Source: Mycobacterium decipiens (lineage in GTDB: Bacteria > Actinomycetota > Actinomycetes > Mycobacteriales > Mycobacteriaceae). From it: a stretch of DNA of 64,000 bases. Shown one piece after another: positions 1 to 11,311 of this stretch. Positions within the stretch are counted from its first letter, which is position 1, and each line of letters starts with the position of its first letter. The translations under genes and the position numbers were made by a program. Location: the NCBI RefSeq assembly GCF_963853665.1, contig NZ_OY970459.1:4836001-4900000 (forward strand), in the 5' to 3' direction. A model generated the notes under the pieces. That model made no database searches. It was not told the origin of the DNA and was given only the letters and a program-made list of their open reading frames with translations.

Positions 1-1
1 A

Positions 2-316
2 TTCGCCGACCGGGTCGCCGACGCGTGGATCAAGGCGCAGGCTTACCGGCTGCAAACCTTCGGAACGGTAACCAGATTGGCTGCCGGCGGGGAACTGGGT
101 GCGGAATCATCGGTGACCAAGGTGTTCTGGTCCGACCTTGACGTGGAGTTGCACCAGACGGCGCTCGACATTCGCGGCGCCGACGGAGAGCTGGCCGGCC
201 CTTGGATCCAGGGCCTGCTGTTCGCCCTCGGCGGTCCGATCTACGCTGGTACCAACGAAATCCAGCGCAATATAATCTCTGAACGGCTGTTGGGCCTGCC
301 GCGAGAGAAGAAGTGA
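2..316 (+). CDS. fadE31: Acyl-CoA dehydrogenase FadE31, C-terminal fragment (5' end outside window)
   Basis: The frame is open from base 2 to the TGA at 314-316, giving about 104 C-terminal residues. It carries the acyl-CoA dehydrogenase C-terminal signature, a Gly-rich turn followed by TNEIQRN and a terminal ERLLGLPR. The next three genes are fadE32, fadE33 and aspB, which is the M. tuberculosis Rv3562-Rv3565 order, so FadE31 is the natural assignment. In that organism the cluster belongs to the KstR2 regulon for degradation of the steroid C and D rings after side-chain and A/B-ring removal. The stop overlaps the fadE32 start by four bases, implying translational coupling. The N-terminal FAD and substrate regions cannot be inspected here. 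Confidence 0.9.
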   Translation, partial: FADRVADAWIKAQAYRLQTFGTVTRLAAGGELGAESSVTKVFWSDLDVELHQTALDIRGADGELAGPWIQGLLFALGGPIYAGTNEIQRNIISERLLGLPREKK

Positions 317-1254
317 CCGTGGAATTTGCACTAGACGAACAGCAACGCGACTTCGCGGCCAGCATCGACGCGGCGCTGGGCGCCGCGGACCTACCTGGCG
401 CGGTGCGTGCGTGGTCGGTCGGCGATGTCGCGCCCGGCCGCAAGGTATGGCAACAGTTGGCCAACCTCGGCGTCACCGCGCTCGCCGTTCCCGAAAGGTT
501 GGACGGCCTGGCTGCTCATCCCGTCGACCTGATGGTCGCCCTGGAACGCCTTGGGCGTTGGTGTGTGCCTGGCCCGGTCACCGAATCCATCGCCGTTGCA
601 CCGGTCTTACTCGCCGACGACGACCGCTGCGCCGGGTTGGCCTCCGGTGAGCTCATCGCCACCGTTGCGCTGCCGCCGCAGGTGCCGCGTGCGGTCGACG
701 CGGACACCGCCGGGCTGGTGTTGCTTGCCGGTGTCGATGGTGTCACCGCGGCTTCGGTTGGTCAGCGCCACCCATCCGTCGACCCGAGCCGCCGCCTCTA
801 CGACGTGACCGCAGTTGGCGACCCGTGGCAGGCAGACGTCAAGCGCGCCTACGAGTTCGGGGTGCTGGCCACCGCCGCACAGCTGGTCGGTGCCGCGCAG
901 GCGCTGCTGGATGCCGCCGTCGACTATGCCAAGCAGCGCACGCAGTTCGGCCGCGTGATCGGCTCGTATCAGGCGATCAAGCACAAACTCGCCGACGTGC
1001 ACATCGCAATCGAGCTGGCCCGCCCGCTAGTGTATGGCGCGGCATTGTCACTAGAACCGCGCGATGTTAGCGCCGCCAAGGTAGCGGCAGCGGAGGCGGG
1101 CCTGCTGGCAGCGCGCTCGGCATTGCAAACCCACGGCGCCATCGGGTTCACCCAGGAACACGACCTGTCGCTGTGGCTGCTGCGCGTGCAGGCACTGCGG
1201 CCGGCGTGGGGTACGCCGGAGGGACATCGCCGGCGGGTGCTGGAGACGCTATGA
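313..1254 (+). CDS. fadE32: Short acyl-CoA dehydrogenase FadE32 (partner subunit of FadE33)
   Basis: This 313-residue protein starts at a GTG that overlaps the fadE31 stop (GTGA). It has an acyl-CoA dehydrogenase C-terminal domain, with the flavin-contacting motif QRTQFGRVIGSYQAIKH near residue 215 and a THGAIGFT segment near 275. It is about 70 residues shorter than a homotetrameric acyl-CoA dehydrogenase, as expected for the alpha2beta2 enzymes of steroid catabolism in which two unlike subunits share FAD and active sites. FadE32 and FadE33 are believed to form such a heterocomplex (the IpdE1-IpdE2 type) acting on CoA thioesters from the C/D rings. That partnership is family knowledge, and I do not derive the exact substrate from sequence. 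Confidence 0.88.
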   Translation: MTVEFALDEQQRDFAASIDAALGAADLPGAVRAWSVGDVAPGRKVWQQLANLGVTALAVPERLDGLAAHPVDLMVALERLGRWCVPGPVTESIAVAPVLLADDDRCAGLASGELIATVALPPQVPRAVDADTAGLVLLAGVDGVTAASVGQRHPSVDPSRRLYDVTAVGDPWQADVKRAYEFGVLATAAQLVGAAQALLDAAVDYAKQRTQFGRVIGSYQAIKHKLADVHIAIELARPLVYGAALSLEPRDVSAAKVAAAEAGLLAARSALQTHGAIGFTQEHDLSLWLLRVQALRPAWGTPEGHRRRVLETL

Positions 1255-1303
1255 CCCGCGCCGGCGACGATGGGGGGACGAAGCGATGGGGAGGAGCGGC
1301 GCA

Positions 1304-2254
1304 GTGAGTGAGGAACGGGAGATGCTGCGGCAAACCGTTGCCGCTCTCGTGACCAAGCACGCCAGTCCGGCGGCGGTGCGTGCGGCGATGGAATCCGAGC
1401 GCGGCTACGACGAATCACTGTGGCAGCTGTTGTGCGAGCAGGTCGGCGCCGCTGCACTGGTGGTACCCGAGGAGTTCGGTGGCGCTGGGGGCGAACTAGC
1501 CGATGCTGCAGCGGTTTTACAGGAGCTGGGCCGGGCGCTGGTGCCCTCTCCGCTGCTGGGTACGACGCTGGCGGAGCTGGCGCTGCTGGCCGCACCCGAC
1601 CCGGACGCCAAGACGCTGGCGGGGCTCGCTGACGGTCGCTCGATCGGTGCGCTGGTGCTCGACCCCGATTACGTGGTCAACGGGGATATCGCCGATGTCG
1701 TCATTGCCGTAGACGACGGCCAGCTGAGCAGGTGGACCCGATTCAGCGCACGGCCCGTCGCCACCATGGACCCCACCCGCAGGCTGGCCCGTGTGCAGCC
1801 CGAAGAGACCGAGCCGCTGGGCACCGACCGCGGCATTGGCGACACCGCGGCCATCCTGTTGGCTGCCGAGCAGATCGGCGCCGCCGAACGCTGTCTGGAG
1901 CTGACCGTTGAATACGCAAAGAATCGCGTGCAGTTCGGCCGCCCGATCGGCAGCTTCCAGGCACTCAAGCATCGGATGGCCGACCTGTATGTCGCAGTCG
2001 CCGCAGCCCGCGCCCTGGTCGCCGATGCCTGCAAAGAGCCGACGGCCACCGGCGCCGCCACCGCACGCCTGGCCGCCAGCGAGGCGCTGAGCAACGTGGC
2101 GGCCGAGGGCATCCAGCTGCACGGCGGTATCGCGATTACGTGGGAACACGACATGCACCTGTACTTCAAACGGGCGCATGGCAGCGCGCACCTGCTCGGC
2201 TCGCTGCGCAAGTTGCTGCGCCGACTGGAATGCGAGGTGTTCCCATCGCCGTGA
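1304..2254 (+). CDS. fadE33: Short acyl-CoA dehydrogenase FadE33
   Basis: I place the start at the GTG at 1304 because a strong GGGAGGAG ribosome-binding site lies about nine bases before it. An in-frame ATG at 1286 overlaps that site and would add six residues. The 316-residue product resembles FadE32: a helical N-terminal domain, then the flavin-binding QFGRPIGSFQALKHR motif near residue 212, and a QLHGGIAITWEHD segment near 275. It lies about 50 bp after fadE32, and its stop overlaps the aspB GTG by four bases. The probable role is the partner subunit of FadE32 in C/D-ring acyl-CoA dehydrogenation. Its length matches the roughly 318 residues of Rv3564. Confidence 0.88.
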   Translation: MSEEREMLRQTVAALVTKHASPAAVRAAMESERGYDESLWQLLCEQVGAAALVVPEEFGGAGGELADAAAVLQELGRALVPSPLLGTTLAELALLAAPDPDAKTLAGLADGRSIGALVLDPDYVVNGDIADVVIAVDDGQLSRWTRFSARPVATMDPTRRLARVQPEETEPLGTDRGIGDTAAILLAAEQIGAAERCLELTVEYAKNRVQFGRPIGSFQALKHRMADLYVAVAAARALVADACKEPTATGAATARLAASEALSNVAAEGIQLHGGIAITWEHDMHLYFKRAHGSAHLLGSLRKLLRRLECEVFPSP

Positions 2255-3414
2255 ACGAACGCGTCGCACTGCGCGCCGGCATCCCACCGTTCTATGTGAT
2301 GGATGTCTGGCTGGCAGCCGCCGAGCGCCAGCGCACCCACGGCGATCTGGTGAACCTGTCGGCGGGCCAGCCCAGCGTGGGAGCGCCGGAGCCGGTGCGT
2401 GCAGCCGCGGCCGCCGCCTTGCGTAGCAACCAGCTCGGTTACTCCGTGGCGCTGGGGATTCCAGAGCTGCGTGTGGCGATTGCGGCGGATTATCAACGCC
2501 AGCACGGACTCACCGTCGAACCCGATGCGGTCGTGGTCACCACGGGTTCGTCGGGTGGCTTCTTGCTCGCGTTTCTGGCGTGCTTCGACGTGGGCGACCG
2601 AGTTGCGCTGGCCAGCCCCGGCTACCCGTGCTACCGAAACATCCTGTCCGCGTTGGGCTGTGAGGTGGTCGAGATCCCCTGCGGGCCCCAGACCCGGTTC
2701 CAACCCACCGCGCAGATGCTCGCCGACCTCGACCCCCCGCTGCAAGGCGTCATCGTTGCCAGCCCCGCCAATCCCACCGGGACGGTGATACCTCCCACGG
2801 AGCTAGCGGCGATCGCGTCGTGGTGCGACGGCGCGGGGGTGCGACTGATCAGCGATGAGGTATACCACGGCCTGGTGTACGCGGGAGCACCGCAGACCAG
2901 CTGCGCCTGGCAAACCTCACGAGAAGCGGTGGTAGTCAACAGCTTTTCCAAGTACTACGCGATGACGGGCTGGCGGCTGGGCTGGCTGCTGGTGCCGGAC
3001 CAGCTACGCCGCGCGGTGGACCGCCTGACCGGCAATTTCACCATCTGCCCGCCGGTGTTGCCACAGATCGCCGCGGTGTCGGCGTTTACCCCCGAGGCCA
3101 CCGCGGAAGCCGACAGCCATCTGCACCATTACGCGATCAACCGCTCGCTGCTGCTCGACGGTCTGCGTCGCATCGGAATCGACCGGCTGGCACCAACCGA
3201 CGGCGCGTTCTACGTCTACGCCGACGTCTCGGACTTCACCGACGACTCGCTCGAGTTCTGCTCAAAGTTGCTGGCCGACACCGGTGTTGCGATCGCGCCG
3301 GGCATCGACTTCGACCCCGCACGCGGCAGTTGCTTCGTCAGACTGTCGTTCGCCGGGCCAACCAGCGACATCGAAGAGTGCCTGCGGCGAATCGGACCCT
3401 GGCTACCGCGATAG
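2251..3414 (+). CDS. aspB: Fold-type I PLP aminotransferase AspB
   Basis: This is a 387-residue class I/II aminotransferase. Visible motifs are the substrate/PLP segment SPANPTGT near 170, SDEVYHG near 210, and the PLP-lysine loop NSFSKYYAMTGWRLGW near 230, whose lysine forms the Schiff base. The GTG start overlaps the fadE33 stop (GTGA), and the next upstream Met (2140) lies inside fadE33 and is rejected. It is the orthologue of Rv3565, annotated as an aspartate aminotransferase but sitting in the KstR2 steroid cluster, so its real amino donor and acceptor are uncertain. It ends five bases before the converging nat gene, with no obvious terminator between them. Confidence 0.9.
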   Translation: MNERVALRAGIPPFYVMDVWLAAAERQRTHGDLVNLSAGQPSVGAPEPVRAAAAAALRSNQLGYSVALGIPELRVAIAADYQRQHGLTVEPDAVVVTTGSSGGFLLAFLACFDVGDRVALASPGYPCYRNILSALGCEVVEIPCGPQTRFQPTAQMLADLDPPLQGVIVASPANPTGTVIPPTELAAIASWCDGAGVRLISDEVYHGLVYAGAPQTSCAWQTSREAVVVNSFSKYYAMTGWRLGWLLVPDQLRRAVDRLTGNFTICPPVLPQIAAVSAFTPEATAEADSHLHHYAINRSLLLDGLRRIGIDRLAPTDGAFYVYADVSDFTDDSLEFCSKLLADTGVAIAPGIDFDPARGSCFVRLSFAGPTSDIEECLRRIGPWLPR

Positions 3415-3418
3415 GCAA

Positions 3419-4243
3419 TCAACTCGTCTGGTCGATGCGTGCGGCGAGCGCGTCGCGCTCTCCGACATCTGCCACGTTGATCCCGAACCGCTCGCTGAGG
3501 GCGTCCACGACCGCCGCGGCGTCGTCAAGGCGGATCTTTTCGGTCCCGTCGGCGCGGTGAATGGAGAGGTTGCGGCCAGCCAGGTTCCACCGGGCATCAT
3601 CGGTGACCGTCGCGGCCGTCAGGCCGGTCACGAACCGCGAAGTGGGGTGCGTCGAGACGAACCAACTGCCCACTTTCAGATCGATCAGCGGCCGAGTTTG
3701 CGTGCTGAATTCGTAGAGTGCCTGCCACTCGTCACGGACCAGGGCCTGCAAAACCAGCCCGTCGCCGCGGTCTTCAAGCCGGTACGGTTCGTGGGTCGTC
3801 TCTTGGACGCCGCCCGTCTCCAGGCGAATGGGCGACGTCGGCGTCTGGCCACCGAACCCCACGTCGACCAGATACGACCCCGGTGAGCCGGGAAAGGTTA
3901 CCGCCAGCACGGTGTGGGTCTGGGCGGGGGGCAGCGCGTCCGGCGGAACCATCCAGACCACCCGGCCGGTTAGTCGCCGCACCCGATAGCCGAGTTCCGC
4001 CAGCACATAGCCCATCAGCCCGTTGTGCTCGTAGCAGTAGCCGCCGCGGCGCCGGTGAACCAGCTTGTCGGTCAGGGCCTCCGGACTCAGATCATCGACC
4101 GGCACTCCCATGAGTGGATCGAGGTTTTCGAACGGGATCGTTCGAGTGTGTGCAGTCACCAGATCCTGCAGTACGTCCAGGGTGGGGTCGGTAGCGCCGC
4201 GATAGTCGATGCGCTCGAAGTATCCGCTTAGATCCAGTGCCAT
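3419..4243 (-). CDS. nat: Arylamine N-acetyltransferase
   Basis: This 274-residue NAT family enzyme transfers acetyl or propionyl groups from CoA to arylamines and hydrazines, including isoniazid. The catalytic triad is complete: Cys70 in RGGYCYEHN, a His near 110 in QTHTVLAV and an Asp near 127 in LVDVGFG. It is the last gene of the hsaA-hsaD-hsaC-hsaB-nat run, starting 77 bp after hsaB stops, so it probably belongs to the KstR-controlled cholesterol operon. In M. tuberculosis it has been linked to consumption of propionyl-CoA from cholesterol. The start at 4243 gives the typical NAT N-terminus; the longer frame to 4378 runs back toward the end of hsaB and is not needed. Confidence 0.93.
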   Translation of the reverse strand: MALDLSGYFERIDYRGATDPTLDVLQDLVTAHTRTIPFENLDPLMGVPVDDLSPEALTDKLVHRRRGGYCYEHNGLMGYVLAELGYRVRRLTGRVVWMVPPDALPPAQTHTVLAVTFPGSPGSYLVDVGFGGQTPTSPIRLETGGVQETTHEPYRLEDRGDGLVLQALVRDEWQALYEFSTQTRPLIDLKVGSWFVSTHPTSRFVTGLTAATVTDDARWNLAGRNLSIHRADGTEKIRLDDAAAVVDALSERFGINVADVGERDALAARIDQTS

Positions 4244-4320
4244 AGAGACATTCTGGCCCCAGCGCCCCCGCGCCGTTCGCCGAGCCTGCAAAACGCCTGA
4301 TCGTCGCTCGCGGTCGAGAC

Positions 4321-4887
4321 CTAAAGCCAGGTGTCCTGGGTGGTGGTAGTGAGGAATGCTTCCAGGTCGTCGCGCCATCGGGCTGGCGTGGTCTTGTCCG
4401 GCTCGATACCGGTGTAGTCGCCGCGATAGAACAGCAGCGGCCGCGGCTTGACCTTGGCAACCTCCGACAGCGAATCAACGGCGCCGAATACCACGAAGTG
4501 ATCGCCGCCGTCATGTACCGATGCCACCGTGCAGTCGATGTAGGCCAGCGACCCGTCGATGATCGGCGAACCAAGTCGCGAAGGGTGCCAGTCGATTCCG
4601 GAGAACTTGTCCGGTTCCTTGGATCCGAATCGCGCCGAGACGTCTTTCTGCTGTTCGGTCAGCACATTGACACAAAACCGGCCGCTGGCCTCGATGGCCT
4701 TCCAGGATCGCGACACCTTGGTCGGGCAGAACAGCACCAGCGGCGGGTCCAGCGACAAGGCAGCGAACGACTGGCAAGCGAAGCCGATCGGCACCTCATC
4801 GTGCAAGGTGGTGATGATGGTGATCCCGGTGCAGAACTGACCCAGCACGGTGCGGAACGTGCGCGAATCGATCGGCGCAGCGGTCAT
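4321..4887 (-). CDS. hsaB: Flavin reductase HsaB, partner of the HsaA monooxygenase
   Basis: HsaB supplies reduced flavin (FMNH2, using NADH) to HsaA for 4-hydroxylation of 3-HSA in the cholesterol A-ring pathway. The 188-residue protein is a flavin reductase domain from end to end: a TVLGQFCTGITIITT start near residue 10, ACQSFAALSLDPPLV near 40 and a characteristic GDHFVVFGAV near 130. The C-terminus QDTWL matches M. tuberculosis HsaB. The ATG at 4887 lies one base after the hsaC stop, and the extra upstream codons overlap hsaC. The gene is part of the hsaADCB operon. Confidence 0.93.
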   Translation of the reverse strand: MTAAPIDSRTFRTVLGQFCTGITIITTLHDEVPIGFACQSFAALSLDPPLVLFCPTKVSRSWKAIEASGRFCVNVLTEQQKDVSARFGSKEPDKFSGIDWHPSRLGSPIIDGSLAYIDCTVASVHDGGDHFVVFGAVDSLSEVAKVKPRPLLFYRGDYTGIEPDKTTPARWRDDLEAFLTTTTQDTWL

Positions 4888-4888
4888 G

Positions 4889-7865
<2,977 letters not shown>

Positions 7866-7928
7866 TTACGTTTGCCTCCCGGGAGTGCGGATTGATTTCG
7901 GAGACCGATCGAAACCTAGAAAAAGACT

Positions 7929-7942
7929 AGAACACGTTCCGA
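7929..7942. promoter_or_regulatory. KstR box 1 (hsaA side)
   Basis: TAGAACACGTTCCG matches the KstR consensus TnnAACnnGTTnnA except at the last base. It lies 64 bp upstream of the hsaA GTG, where it could block the hsaADCB promoter. Confidence 0.75.
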
Positions 7943-7995
7943 TTTGTGTCGAGCTAGGTATTCCTGCGGCTGGTAGCGATACCAATCATGTTTTC

Positions 7996-8009
7996 TGTAA
8001 CATGTTCTA
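7996..8009. promoter_or_regulatory. KstR box 2 (kshB side)
   Basis: TGTAACATGTTCTA matches TnnAACnnGTTnnA fully. It ends 25 bp before the kshB TTG start. Its right half is identical to the right arm of the fadE34/kstR palindrome in this window. Confidence 0.78.
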
Positions 8010-8034
8010 GTTATGACGGAAGAGAGGGCGGGTC

Positions 8035-9111
8035 TTGACCGAGGCGATTCCCGACGAACCACTCGGCGACCACGTTCTTGAGCTGCAGATCGCCGAGGTC
8101 GTCGACGAAACCGACGAGGCGCGGTCGCTGGTCTTCGCGGTGCCGGATGGACCCGACGAACCAGCCATCCCCCCGGAGCGGCTGCGCTACGCGCCCGGCC
8201 AGTTCCTGACGCTGCGCGTGCCCAGCGACCGCACCGGTTCGGTCGCGCGGTGCTACTCGCTGTGCAGCTCCCCGTTCACCGACGGCGCCCTGACGGTTAC
8301 GGTCAAACGAACCGCGGACGGATACGCGTCCAACTGGTTATGCGACAACGCCCACAAGGGCATGCGCGTCCACGTGCTGGCCCCGTCGGGCAACTTCGTG
8401 CCCAAGACACTCGACGACAACTTCCTGTTGCTGGCCGCGGGTAGCGGGATCACCCCGATCATGTCGATCTGCAAGTCGGCGCTGGCCGAAGGTGGTGGGC
8501 AGGTGACATTGGTCTACGCCAACCGCGACGACCGCTCGGTGATCTTCCGCGATGCGCTGCGCGAGCTGGCCGCCAAGTATCCCGACCGGCTCACGGTGGT
8601 GCACTGGCTGGAATCGCTGCAGGGCCTGCCGAGCGCGACCGCGCTGGCGAAGCTGGCCGCCCCGTTTACCGACCGGCCCGCGTTCATCTGTGGGCCCGGT
8701 CCGTTCATGCAGGCGGCACGGGACGCCCTGGCAGCGTTGAAAGTACCGGCCGAGCAAGTGCGCATCGAGGTGTTCAAGTCACTGGATTCAGATCCGTTCG
8801 CAGCGGTGAAGATCGAGGACTCTTCCGACGAGCCGCCGGCCACGGCGGTGGTGGACCTCGACGGGGAAACCCATACCGTGTCGTGGCCACGGAACGCCAA
8901 GCTGCTCGACGTGCTGCTCGATGCGGGGCTCGACGCACCGTTCTCATGCCGGGAAGGCCACTGCGGCGCGTGTGCCTGCACGCTGCGCAGCGGCAAAGTG
9001 AATATGGAAGTCAACGACGTGCTGGAGCAGCAGGATCTCGACGACGGGCTTATTTTGGCCTGTCAATCTCGCCCGGAATCTGATTCGGTGGAAGTGACCT
9101 ACGACGAGTAG
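8035..9111 (+). CDS. kshB: KshB, reductase of 3-ketosteroid 9a-hydroxylase
   Basis: KshB passes electrons from NADH through FAD and a plant-type [2Fe-2S] cluster to the Rieske oxygenase KshA, which begins opening of the steroid B ring. The 358-residue protein has an FAD domain with RCYSLCSSP near residue 70, an NAD domain with GSGITPIMSI near 136 and CGPGPFM near 220, and a C-terminal ferredoxin domain with CREGHCGACAC near 305 and a fourth Cys near 345. The start codon is TTG at 8035 after an AGAGAGGG ribosome-binding site. Length and sequence match Rv3571. It diverges from hsaA across the two KstR boxes. Confidence 0.93.
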   Translation: MTEAIPDEPLGDHVLELQIAEVVDETDEARSLVFAVPDGPDEPAIPPERLRYAPGQFLTLRVPSDRTGSVARCYSLCSSPFTDGALTVTVKRTADGYASNWLCDNAHKGMRVHVLAPSGNFVPKTLDDNFLLLAAGSGITPIMSICKSALAEGGGQVTLVYANRDDRSVIFRDALRELAAKYPDRLTVVHWLESLQGLPSATALAKLAAPFTDRPAFICGPGPFMQAARDALAALKVPAEQVRIEVFKSLDSDPFAAVKIEDSSDEPPATAVVDLDGETHTVSWPRNAKLLDVLLDAGLDAPFSCREGHCGACACTLRSGKVNMEVNDVLEQQDLDDGLILACQSRPESDSVEVTYDE

Positions 9112-9129
9112 TCCGCGAAGGGGTGCGCG

Positions 9130-9672
9130 ATGAAGTGGCTGATACCGGGCCTTCCCGCGGTCGCAGTGATCGTCGGACTGATGGTGACGTTCCTGCCCGG
9201 CCCGGTTGCCCGCGCCGGCAGCAACACCGCCACCACGCTGTTCCCCGTCGACGACGTCACCCAGCTCGAGACGCACACCTTCGTCGACTGCCACTCCAAC
9301 GGCAGCTGCGACTTCACCGCGGGTGCCAACTTGCGCACACCCGACGGCCCCACCGGGTTCCCGCCGGGACTGTGGGCCCGGCAGACCACCGAGATCCGCT
9401 CGTCGAGCCGGTTGGCCTACCTGGATGCCCATGCCACCAGCCAGTTCGAGCGGGTCATGAAAGCGGGCGGCTCCGACGTGATTACCACCATCTATTTCGG
9501 CGAAGGCCCGCCCGAGAAGTACCAGACGACCGGCGTCATCGACTCGACCAGTTGGTCGACCGGCCAGCCGATGACCAACGTGAACGTCATCGTCTGCACA
9601 CACATTCAGGTCGTCTACCCCGGGGTCAACCTGACCTCGCCGAGCACCTGCGCGCAGACGACATTCGCTTAA
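9130..9672 (+). CDS. Small secreted or membrane-anchored protein (Rv3572-like)
   Basis: This 180-residue protein starts 19 bp after kshB and is probably cotranscribed with it. Residues 1-29 form a signal sequence with a hydrophobic core and an ARAG cleavage-like end. The rest is a mature domain rich in Thr, Ser and Asp with cysteines near 57, 62, 157 and 175 that may form disulfides outside the cytoplasm. It occupies the position of M. tuberculosis Rv3572, which has no known function. The conserved link to kshB and the KstR region suggests a role related to steroid use, but nothing in the sequence shows an activity. Confidence 0.85.
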   Translation: MKWLIPGLPAVAVIVGLMVTFLPGPVARAGSNTATTLFPVDDVTQLETHTFVDCHSNGSCDFTAGANLRTPDGPTGFPPGLWARQTTEIRSSSRLAYLDAHATSQFERVMKAGGSDVITTIYFGEGPPEKYQTTGVIDSTSWSTGQPMTNVNVIVCTHIQVVYPGVNLTSPSTCAQTTFA

Positions 9673-9748
9673 TGCGTAGCGCGGTTATCCGGCGCACTTG
9701 GCGCCCGTCGGGTAGACCGCCCAAGGGTTCTGCGTTCCGCAGCACAGG

Positions 9749-9754
9749 TACGGT
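9749..9754 (+). promoter_or_regulatory. Putative -10 element of a leaderless iclR transcript
   Basis: TACGGT (TAnnnT) is followed by seven bases and then the iclR ATG at 9762, so transcription could begin at or next to the start codon. No good ribosome-binding site lies in this gap. Confidence 0.45.
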
Positions 9755-9761
9755 ATCTGGT

Positions 9762-10571
9762 ATGCAGAAACAGCGATCGCGTCGCGTTGCCGCGCGTGGC
9801 GGTGTGAAAGATCCGCTGGCACCGCAATATCCGATCGAGTCGGTGGACAGGGCGTTGCAGCTGATCTTGCTGTTTGGCGAACAGCCCGAGATCCGGTTGA
9901 CCGAGGCAACCCGGTATCTCGGTGTCGCCTCGTCGACCGCGCATCGGCTGCTCGCGATGCTGCAGTATCGCGGGTTTGTTCGGCAAGACGCGATGTCGAA
10001 GGCCTACTACCCTGGCCCCGCGCTAACCGATGTGGCGTTCTCAATATTCCGCCGAATCGACGTGGAGGGAACGGCAAGACCCGTTATGCGTCGGCTCTGC
10101 GAACGTCTTAGGGAGTCCGTGCACGTGGGCATGTTGGACGGAGCTATCGTTCGCTTCATCGCCGGCGCGGAGGGGCCAACAACAGTCCGCGTGGGGTTGC
10201 GAGTTGGGCGCACCATGCCGGCGCACTGCACCTCGACGGGCAAGGCGATGCTCGCCCAACTGTCCGACACGCAAGTCAGCCAGCTTTATCCGGATGAAGA
10301 CCTCGAGTGCATCACCCCACATTCGATCGCAAGCAGAACCGACTTGCTCAAAGAGCTTTCCCGCATCCGTCGGCGGGGTTACGCCACTAGCCGCGGAGAG
10401 AGTGAGGAAGACGTTGCCTCAGTTGCCGTGCCGATCCGCACGCAGGCACCCGGTCTGCGCTTGGCTCTCAACGCCGCCGCCCCGACCAACCGGCTGAGCT
10501 CGTCGCAGTATCGGTTTGTGGCGGCGTTGCTGGTGGAGGGCGCCAAGGAGATTGGCGATCACCTCACATAG
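9762..10571 (+). CDS. IclR-family transcriptional regulator of the aromatic island
   Basis: This 269-residue IclR protein has an N-terminal winged helix (about residues 25-90: ESVDRALQLILLFG, then the recognition region LGVASSTAHRLLAML) and a C-terminal effector domain (about 105-265). That domain includes the family-typical AHCTSTGKAMLAQL near 155 and a late segment with the regularly placed AVPI motif. IclR proteins such as PcaR and PcaU regulate protocatechuate and other aromatic-acid pathways. The gene lies at the far end of the seven-gene dioxygenase operon, converging with it and overlapping its last gene by 13 bp. Likely targets are the four ACAGA/TCTGT palindromes at 15974-16121. The start is chosen by family length and by the upstream TACGGT. 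Confidence 0.88.
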   Translation: MQKQRSRRVAARGGVKDPLAPQYPIESVDRALQLILLFGEQPEIRLTEATRYLGVASSTAHRLLAMLQYRGFVRQDAMSKAYYPGPALTDVAFSIFRRIDVEGTARPVMRRLCERLRESVHVGMLDGAIVRFIAGAEGPTTVRVGLRVGRTMPAHCTSTGKAMLAQLSDTQVSQLYPDEDLECITPHSIASRTDLLKELSRIRRRGYATSRGESEEDVASVAVPIRTQAPGLRLALNAAAPTNRLSSSQYRFVAALLVEGAKEIGDHLT

Positions 10572-11311
10572 TCCGTCGGCGGCCGCTGCGTGATGCGAGC
10601 AAGTTCGTTGCGCCAGGCGGCGTCGACGGTGAGACTTGGCCTGAGATCGGGCAGGTCGGCCCAATCTTGTTCGTCAATCTCGCGCAATGTTCCGCCGGCG
10701 GAGACCACTCGCAACGACATGCGTGCGATTCGGTCGAGGCTAATCCCTTGTAACACCGCCTGCTGTACCGTGCCCGCGGCACTGACGATTCCGTGGCCAC
10801 GGCAGATCAGCAGCGACCGGCCTGCCATCGCCGCCACCATCTCCCTGCCCAGCTGAGTGTTGCGGATAAGTACCGAGCGCTGATAGACCGGCACCCCGGC
10901 GCGTGCGTGCCACGCGCCCGGGATATCGAATGCGCCGTAGATCGGCCGGATGGTGATTCCAGCGAGATCGACCGCCACCACGGCAGGCGGGTGCAGATGT
11001 GCGACCGCCCGGTGTCGCGGGTTTGACAGCATGGTCTCGGCGTGGATCGGGAACTCGTTGGGCACCTGGTAGCCGTCGAGCTCGCCTGCCGCACCGGCGG
11101 TTCCGTCGAAGCAGACGAGCCGGACGTCATCGGCGCCAGTGCAGGCCAGTCCGGTGTCGCTGTCGCTGCGGCAGCGGATCAGCAGGTGTCGCTCATCAAT
11201 TCGGAGGCTGATATGGCCAAGGGTGCCGTCGACCAGCCCACGCGAAGCCGCAACTCGGCACGCCTGCGCGACCAGCAGGCGTTGCTGTGCAAGGTCATCC
11301 GTCCGGATCAT
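10559..11311 (-). CDS. Class II aldolase/adducin-fold protein, probable aromatic decarboxylase
   Basis: This 250-residue protein has the class II aldolase layout: GHIS near residue 32 (phosphate-loop equivalent), an acidic FPIHAETM near 88, the metal-binding AHLHPPAVV near 105 and the third histidine in ICRGHGIVS near 170. Family members include fuculose aldolases and aromatic decarboxylases such as 3,4-dihydroxyphthalate 2-decarboxylase (PhtC) and the p-cumate enzyme CmtD. As the last gene of a ring-hydroxylating dioxygenase operon facing protocatechuate genes, the PhtC role (giving protocatechuate) fits best. It overlaps the reductase stop by four bases. Substrate is inference; a sugar aldolase is unlikely in this context. 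Confidence 0.82.
   Translation of the reverse strand: MIRTDDLAQQRLLVAQACRVAASRGLVDGTLGHISLRIDERHLLIRCRSDSDTGLACTGADDVRLVCFDGTAGAAGELDGYQVPNEFPIHAETMLSNPRHRAVAHLHPPAVVAVDLAGITIRPIYGAFDIPGAWHARAGVPVYQRSVLIRNTQLGREMVAAMAGRSLLICRGHGIVSAAGTVQQAVLQGISLDRIARMSLRVVSAGGTLREIDEQDWADLPDLRPSLTVDAAWRNELARITQRPPTDYVR

Noticed and set aside
30..476. Long Arg/Pro/Ala-rich frames opposite most genes
   Set aside because: High GC makes long shadow frames in all phases; none shows motifs, ribosome-binding sites or sensible spacing.
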